A stretch of DNA of 64,000 nucleotides from Ornithinimicrobium faecis (GTDB lineage Bacteria; Actinomycetota; Actinomycetes; Actinomycetales; Dermatophilaceae): contig NZ_CP099489.1 of the NCBI RefSeq assembly GCF_023923225.1, positions 1,612,001 to 1,676,000 of the forward strand. Reading direction: 5' to 3'. Every line of letters starts with the position of its first letter. The stretch's first letter is position 1. Shown piece after piece: positions 59,993 through 64,000 of this stretch. A program made the position numbers and the translations under genes. The notes beneath the pieces were generated by a model. It made no database searches. It was not told where the DNA came from and saw nothing but the letters and a program-made list of their open reading frames with translations.

Positions 59993-60460
59993 ATGAGCAC
60001 AGAACAGACCCTCGACGACATCCAGGGGCTGACCGGGCAGTCCGAGACGTCGGCGTGGCTGCAGATTGACGAGTCCCACCTCAAGGACTTCGGTCGCGCC
60101 AGCTATCTGGAGCCGGACCGCGTTGACCTGACCCCGAGCCGCAACCACGCGATGGGCCCGACGCTGGTCGATGGCTTCCTGATGCTCAGCCTGCTCGTTT
60201 ACTTCGACTTCAGCTCCCAGCTCTTCCGGACCCCTGGTGGCTATGCCTTCAACTACGGCCTGGACCGGGTCCGCTTCACCAAGCCGGTCTTCGTGGGCGA
60301 CGGCGTGCGGCTCAAGCGCACCGTGGTCGACGTCGTCCGCAAGAGCCCCACGCGGTTGCTGGTGACCCTCGACTGCGAGCTGGAGATGCAGAGCACGGGC
60401 GAGACCGCGATGGTCGCGCGCTGGCTCTACATGATCGTCGACGGCCAGGGCGAGGAGTGA
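59993..60460 (+). CDS. MaoC-like hot-dog hydratase/thioesterase
   Basis: A 155-residue hot-dog-fold protein related to MaoC/NodN dehydratases. The FGRASYLEPDRVDL segment and HAMGPTLVDGFLMLSLLVYF fit the active-site helix region, and FTKPVFVGDGVRLKRTVVDV is the typical beta strand. It probably hydrates an enoyl-CoA made from the product of the following ligase. ATG at 59993 has GGAGG 5 bp upstream; ATG 59981 and TTG 59975 lie too close to the SD and the operator. The stop overlaps the ligase GTG. Confidence 0.78.
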   Translation: MSTEQTLDDIQGLTGQSETSAWLQIDESHLKDFGRASYLEPDRVDLTPSRNHAMGPTLVDGFLMLSLLVYFDFSSQLFRTPGGYAFNYGLDRVRFTKPVFVGDGVRLKRTVVDVVRKSPTRLLVTLDCELEMQSTGETAMVARWLYMIVDGQGEE

Positions 60461-62037
60461 GCAGCCTGGACACCGCGGACGCCTTCGGGCAGCGGATCAG
60501 CGACGCCGTGCCCCGGCACGCCGAGTCTGCCCCGGATCGAGTGGCCCTGATCTCGCACGACTGGACCCTGACCTATCGGGAGCTGGCCGACGAGGTGGAT
60601 CGGCACGCCGCCGCCTTGCTCGCCGCGGGTGTCGAGCGAGGCGACCGGGTGGCGCTCATGGCCACCCCCGGCCCGACCTTCGTCATCTCGTTCCTGGCCA
60701 CCGCCAGCATCGGCGCCGTCTGGCAGGGACTCAACCCCCGTTACAGCTCCCGCGAGCTGACGTTCGTGCTCCAGGACGCCGCCCCCAGGCTCGTATTCAG
60801 CACCATCGGCGGCGACGACGCGACCGCCCTGGTGGAGGCGCTGGCCGACGTCGGACCCCAGCCCCTCATCCCGCTGCACCACCGCAAGGACCTCGAGGCG
60901 TTCAACGCCGCTGGTGAGCAGACCGACGCCGCCGACCTGGCGGCATACCGCTCCGTGGTTGACCCAGCAGACCCCGCCCTGATCGTCTACACCTCCGGCA
61001 GCACCGGCACGCCCAAGGGAGCGCTGCTGCGGCACTCCGGCCTGGTGCGCCTGGCCCACGTGGAGGCCGCAGCCTGGGCCGTCGAGGACCCGGTGATGAT
61101 CTGCAACCTGCCGGTCAACCACATCGCCAGCGTCGGCGACCTGGTCAGCGTCCCTCTCGTGGCCGGGGCGACCCTGCTGCTGCGCGAGGGCTTCGACGCC
61201 GACGAGCTGCTGGCCGACATCGCCGCGCACCGCATCACCACGCTGTTCCAGATCCCCACCCAGCTGCAGCGCCTCGGCAGCCACCCGGACTTCGCGCGGA
61301 CGGACCTCAGCTCCCTGCAGGTGGTCGCCTGGGGCGGCTCGCCGCTGCCGGCCGAGTCGCTGCGGATCTATCGCGAGGCAGGCGTGCGGCTGGTGTCGAC
61401 CTATGGCCTGACCGAGGCCACCTCCTCGGTGACCTATTCGACCCCGGGCGCCTCCGACGAGGCGTTGCTGCACACCGTGGGTGCCCCCGACCCGGGCATG
61501 AACGTGCGCATCCTCGGCGAGGACGGGCAGTGGACGACCACCGGCACCGGCGAGATCTGCGTGCGCCACGACACGGTGCTGGCCGGCTATCTCAACCTTC
61601 CCGATGCGACCGCGGAGGCCTTCACGGCGGACGGCTGGCTGCGCACCGGCGACGTCGGGCACCTGCGCGAGGACGGCAACCTGGTCCTCGTCGGGCGGAC
61701 CAAGGAGATGTTCAAGTCCGGCGGCTACAACATCTATCCCCGCGAGATCGAGGCCGTCATCGAGGCCCACCCGGACACGCAGATGTGTGCCGTGGTGCCC
61801 CGTCCCGACCCGGACTTCCACGAGGTCGGTGTGGCCTTCGTGCAGCCTCGGCCCGGCTCGCAGCTCGACGCCGAGACGCTGCGGTTGTGGTGTCGCGACC
61901 AGCTGGCCAACTTCAAGATCCCCAAGACCTTCGTCTTCCTCGACCAGTTGCCACTGCTCCCCGTGGGCAAGGTCGACAAGTTCGCCCTCCGTGCCGCCGC
62001 TGCTGACGGCCTGACAGATGCAGGAACCCGACCATGA
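60457..62037 (+). CDS. AMP-dependent acyl-CoA synthetase
   Basis: A 526-residue member of the ANL adenylating family. The P-loop YTSGSTGTPKGALLR starts at residue 178. STYGLTEATS, the hinge region GWLRTGDVGHLREDGNL with KEMFKSGGYNIYPREIE, and the C-terminal catalytic lysine motif LPVGKVDKFALR are present. It activates a carboxylic acid to acyl-AMP and then the CoA ester. The acid is not evident; coupling to a MaoC-like hydratase and a permease suggests a short or unsaturated acid. The GTG overlaps the maoC stop and the end overlaps the permease ATG. Confidence 0.92.
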   Translation: MSSLDTADAFGQRISDAVPRHAESAPDRVALISHDWTLTYRELADEVDRHAAALLAAGVERGDRVALMATPGPTFVISFLATASIGAVWQGLNPRYSSRELTFVLQDAAPRLVFSTIGGDDATALVEALADVGPQPLIPLHHRKDLEAFNAAGEQTDAADLAAYRSVVDPADPALIVYTSGSTGTPKGALLRHSGLVRLAHVEAAAWAVEDPVMICNLPVNHIASVGDLVSVPLVAGATLLLREGFDADELLADIAAHRITTLFQIPTQLQRLGSHPDFARTDLSSLQVVAWGGSPLPAESLRIYREAGVRLVSTYGLTEATSSVTYSTPGASDEALLHTVGAPDPGMNVRILGEDGQWTTTGTGEICVRHDTVLAGYLNLPDATAEAFTADGWLRTGDVGHLREDGNLVLVGRTKEMFKSGGYNIYPREIEAVIEAHPDTQMCAVVPRPDPDFHEVGVAFVQPRPGSQLDAETLRLWCRDQLANFKIPKTFVFLDQLPLLPVGKVDKFALRAAAADGLTDAGTRP

Positions 62038-63494
62038 GCGAGCTTCGCAAGACCATCAGCGTCCCGGCCCTGATCGCCATCGGCGCGGCCGGAGTCATCG
62101 GCTCCAGCTGGCTCTATCTCGGCAGTGAGTTCTTCGCCGACTTCGGCGCCGGCGGCACGATCCTCGGCTTCATCATCGCCACCGCCCTGGCGGCGTGCGT
62201 GGCGCTGGCCTACAGCGCCCTGGCCAACCGGATGCCCCGGGCCGGGGGAGAGATTGTGTATGCCGTGGTGGCGGGAAATAGCTTCCTCGGCTTCATCGTG
62301 GGTTGGCTGTTGATCGGCGCCTACGCCAGCATGGTCGCCTTCTATGTCACCGCCACCGGACGGTTGCTGAGCACGGTCTGGCCTGAGCTCAACTCCGTGG
62401 CGTTGTATTCCGTTGGCGGAGAGACGATCTTCCTGCCGATCATCGCCATCGGCTTCGCCCTCACCCTGATCGTGCTGGCGATGAACTGGTTCGGTGCCGA
62501 GTTCAGCTCGCGGGCACAGCTGGTGCTCTTCTCGATCATGGTGATCTTCGCCGCCGCTGTCGTCGTGGCGGGCTTCGCCCGGGGCAGCTTCGACAACTTC
62601 TGGCCGATGTTCGACAGTGCCTCGGAGACCTCGCCCGTGGTCAGCACCCTCAGTTTCGTGCTGCCGGCCTTCTCCTTCCTCACCGGCTTCGGGGTCGTGG
62701 CGATCCTGGCCGAGGAGGCCCGCGCCAGTGCCAAGCGCATCGGGCAGATTGTTGTGCTGTCGGTCGTGCTCGCTGGCGCCTTCTACACCATCGTGTTGCT
62801 CGCGACCGCGTGGCTGCTGCCGTGGGAGGAGATCGCCGGGATGACCAACGGCACGATCGAGGCCTTCGACGTGGCGGGCATGCCGCTGCTGTCCACCGCA
62901 GCCTTCCTGATCGGTGCCCTCGGCATCGTCACCACGTTCATCGCCGTGTTCTCCGCGTCCTCGCGGCTCATGTTTGCCCTCGCCCGCATCGAGTTGTTGC
63001 CACCGATGCTGCACAAGCTGGACGCCAAGACCGGCACCCCGCGCAACGCACTGCTCTTCACCACCGGCATCGGCCTGGTGCTCGGCCTGCTCGGCCCCGG
63101 CGCGCTGGTGTGGTTCCTCAACACGATCGGCGTCTTCATCGCGATCGTGTGGGCCGTGACGGTCTGGGCCTACTACCGGTTGCGCAGCCAGGGCGGGCTC
63201 GGTCCACAGCCGAGCCGCTCCTGGACCACGCTGCTGCCAGCCGTGGGTGGGATCGCGTCGGTCGTCATCGTCTTCGCGGCGCTCATCCCGGCCAGTCCGA
63301 TGTCGCTGCGCTGGCCGTTCGAATACCTGATCTTCATCGGGTGGATCGCCCTGGGCGTCGTGCTCTATTTCCGCTCGCCGCGCCGGATGCCCCGCACCGA
63401 CGTGCTGCGCTCGCTGTTGGGTGACTATTACGACCGGCAGTTCGGGGAGACGGACAGCCCGGCGCCGCCGGTGGAGGACCACCCCGTCCGGTGA
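62034..63494 (+). CDS. APC-family permease
   Basis: A 486-residue transporter with about 12 spans. The APC features are SVPALIAIGAAGVIGSSWLY in span 1, ALANRMPRAGGEIVYAVVAG in the loop after span 2, and SFLTGFGVVAILAEEARASA in the span 6 region. It ends in a hydrophilic tail. It is translationally coupled to the ligase (ATGA) and probably imports the substrate of the operon. Confidence 0.88.
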   Translation: MSELRKTISVPALIAIGAAGVIGSSWLYLGSEFFADFGAGGTILGFIIATALAACVALAYSALANRMPRAGGEIVYAVVAGNSFLGFIVGWLLIGAYASMVAFYVTATGRLLSTVWPELNSVALYSVGGETIFLPIIAIGFALTLIVLAMNWFGAEFSSRAQLVLFSIMVIFAAAVVVAGFARGSFDNFWPMFDSASETSPVVSTLSFVLPAFSFLTGFGVVAILAEEARASAKRIGQIVVLSVVLAGAFYTIVLLATAWLLPWEEIAGMTNGTIEAFDVAGMPLLSTAAFLIGALGIVTTFIAVFSASSRLMFALARIELLPPMLHKLDAKTGTPRNALLFTTGIGLVLGLLGPGALVWFLNTIGVFIAIVWAVTVWAYYRLRSQGGLGPQPSRSWTTLLPAVGGIASVVIVFAALIPASPMSLRWPFEYLIFIGWIALGVVLYFRSPRRMPRTDVLRSLLGDYYDRQFGETDSPAPPVEDHPVR

Positions 63495-63521
63495 GGCCAC
63501 CGGTCCGTTGGGAGCGTGCGG

Positions 63522-63556
63522 CGGTCAGGGTGTGTAGCCCGACAACACCCTGACCG
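63522..63556. terminator. 12-bp stem shared by convergent permease and TetR genes
   Basis: CGGTCAGGGTGT (63522-63533) pairs perfectly with 63545-63556 around an 11-base loop. It covers the TetR stop codon, 28 bp after the permease stop. There is no T-run on either side; it may terminate both transcripts. Confidence 0.6.
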
Positions 63557-64000
63557 TCTCCGCCAGGATCAGCGGGTCGCCGCGGTCGTCATCCTCAAAG
63601 GCCATGTCGAGCAGGTGCGTCAGGTTGGCGATGACCACGCTCGCCATGACGCCGGCCATCTGCTCGTCCAGCTCTGGCGCGACGGTCCGCAGGGCGCCAG
63701 CCAACTCGGTGGCCGTGCGGAGGCTGGACTGCTGGTCGAGGGCGTGCAGCTCGGGGAAGGCGGAGATCACGCGTCGGATCGCGACACCGCCGACCTCCTG
63801 ACGCCGGATCTGCGCCAGGCCCTCCACGACCTCGGCGACCCACGTTGGCCAGGACTCTCGTCGCTCCAACGTCGGCAGATGACCGATGAAGAAGGTCACC
63901 CGGTGGGTCTCGAAGTCCTGCATCAGGGCGTGCAGCAGGTGGGACTTGTCGGGGAAGTAGCGATACAGCGTCGAGATGTTCACGCCGGCCCGGTCGGCGA
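63525..64000 (-). CDS. TetR-family regulator, N terminus beyond the window
   Basis: The frame is open to the window edge. The visible start IADRAGVNISTLYRYFPDKS is the second half of a TetR helix-turn-helix, so only the first ~25-30 residues are missing. The rest is a helical ligand-binding domain (WVAEVVEGLAQIRRQEVGGV; VIANLTHLLDMAF). The GTG at 63983 is not the start. It is convergent with the maoC-ligase-permease operon and is the likely repressor at the palindrome 59963-59978. Confidence 0.88.
   Translation of the reverse strand, partial: ADRAGVNISTLYRYFPDKSHLLHALMQDFETHRVTFFIGHLPTLERRESWPTWVAEVVEGLAQIRRQEVGGVAIRRVISAFPELHALDQQSSLRTATELAGALRTVAPELDEQMAGVMASVVIANLTHLLDMAFEDDDRGDPLILAETVRVLSGYTP

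Noticed and set aside
1..64000. tRNA, rRNA, replication origin or prophage
   Set aside because: No cloverleaf with CCA-end context, no rRNA-like sequence, no DnaA-box cluster and no phage structural or integrase gene was seen in any gap.

Overview
The window is a stretch of a high-GC actinobacterial chromosome. The evidence is uniformly high GC, many GTG starts, ATGA/GTGA start-stop overlaps, an actinobacterial-type division and cell wall (dcw) cluster, an FtsZ ending in the DVPDFLK-type tail, 13E12/DUF222-HNH and ECF42-type sigma genes, and leaderless-looking promoters. A member of the Intrasporangiaceae/Ornithinimicrobium-like Micrococcales fits best, but that rests on overall impression and not on a search. 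I see no rRNA or tRNA gene, CRISPR array, or intact insertion sequence.

Layout. (1) 1-12957: dcw cluster, rsmH(3-prime end)-ftsL-ftsI-murF-mraY-murD-ftsW-murG-murC-ftsQ-ftsZ, nearly all translationally coupled. The ftsQ-ftsZ gap carries a set of nested perfect inverted repeats that would fold into a three-way junction just upstream of ftsZ. A strong terminator closes the cluster. (2) 13300-22282: a Tad/Flp pilus locus (flp, tadE, tadG-like, cpaB, cpaE/tadZ, cpaF, tadB, tadC) followed within the same run by a DivIVA-domain coiled-coil protein and a Sel1-repeat protein. It lies between ftsZ and pgeF, where sepF/yggT/divIVA-type genes are usual. (3) 22488-29836: M14 zinc carboxypeptidase, pgeF (YfiH), then a divergent pair of a TrmB/LuxR-type regulator and a large secreted subtilase. 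(4) 29959-36936: an amine-catabolic operon with a dual-HTH regulator (IS630-like HTH joined to TetR), a phosphotriesterase-family hydrolase with a glutamate metal bridge, an APC permease, a copper amine oxidase and an aldehyde dehydrogenase. A reasonable reading is uptake of an N-acylated or free amine, release of the amine, oxidation to the aldehyde and then to the acid. (5) 36979-44530: an orphan MazE-type antitoxin, a 1,823-residue secreted PKD-repeat protein on the minus strand and a DUF222/HNH protein.

(6) 44596-47941: a rifamycin phosphotransferase gene (rph) with a palindromic upstream element. Its last 20 bases are repeated 683 bp downstream; the two copies bracket an HTH gene and the truncated start of its usual nucleotidyltransferase partner. 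(7) 48066-50784: hemerythrin, a DGPF/YCII protein plus ECF42-type sigma factor with a matching candidate promoter, and a decayed Uma2-type gene. (8) 50789-63494: catabolic genes. GntR, an HMG-CoA-lyase-like protein lacking the catalytic cysteine, and a CaiB-type CoA-transferase face a hyuA-hyuB-isochorismatase operon that resembles the N-methylhydantoin route. A conserved protein of uncertain function and a maoC-acyl-CoA ligase-APC permease operon follow. A TetR gene converges on that operon and runs off the window end; a perfect palindrome sits at the operon promoter.

Most interesting items: the structured ftsZ leader, the 20-base duplication around the truncated HTH/nucleotidyltransferase module, the phosphotriesterase-amine oxidase operon with its two-HTH regulator, and the DivIVA/Sel1 genes attached to the Tad locus.
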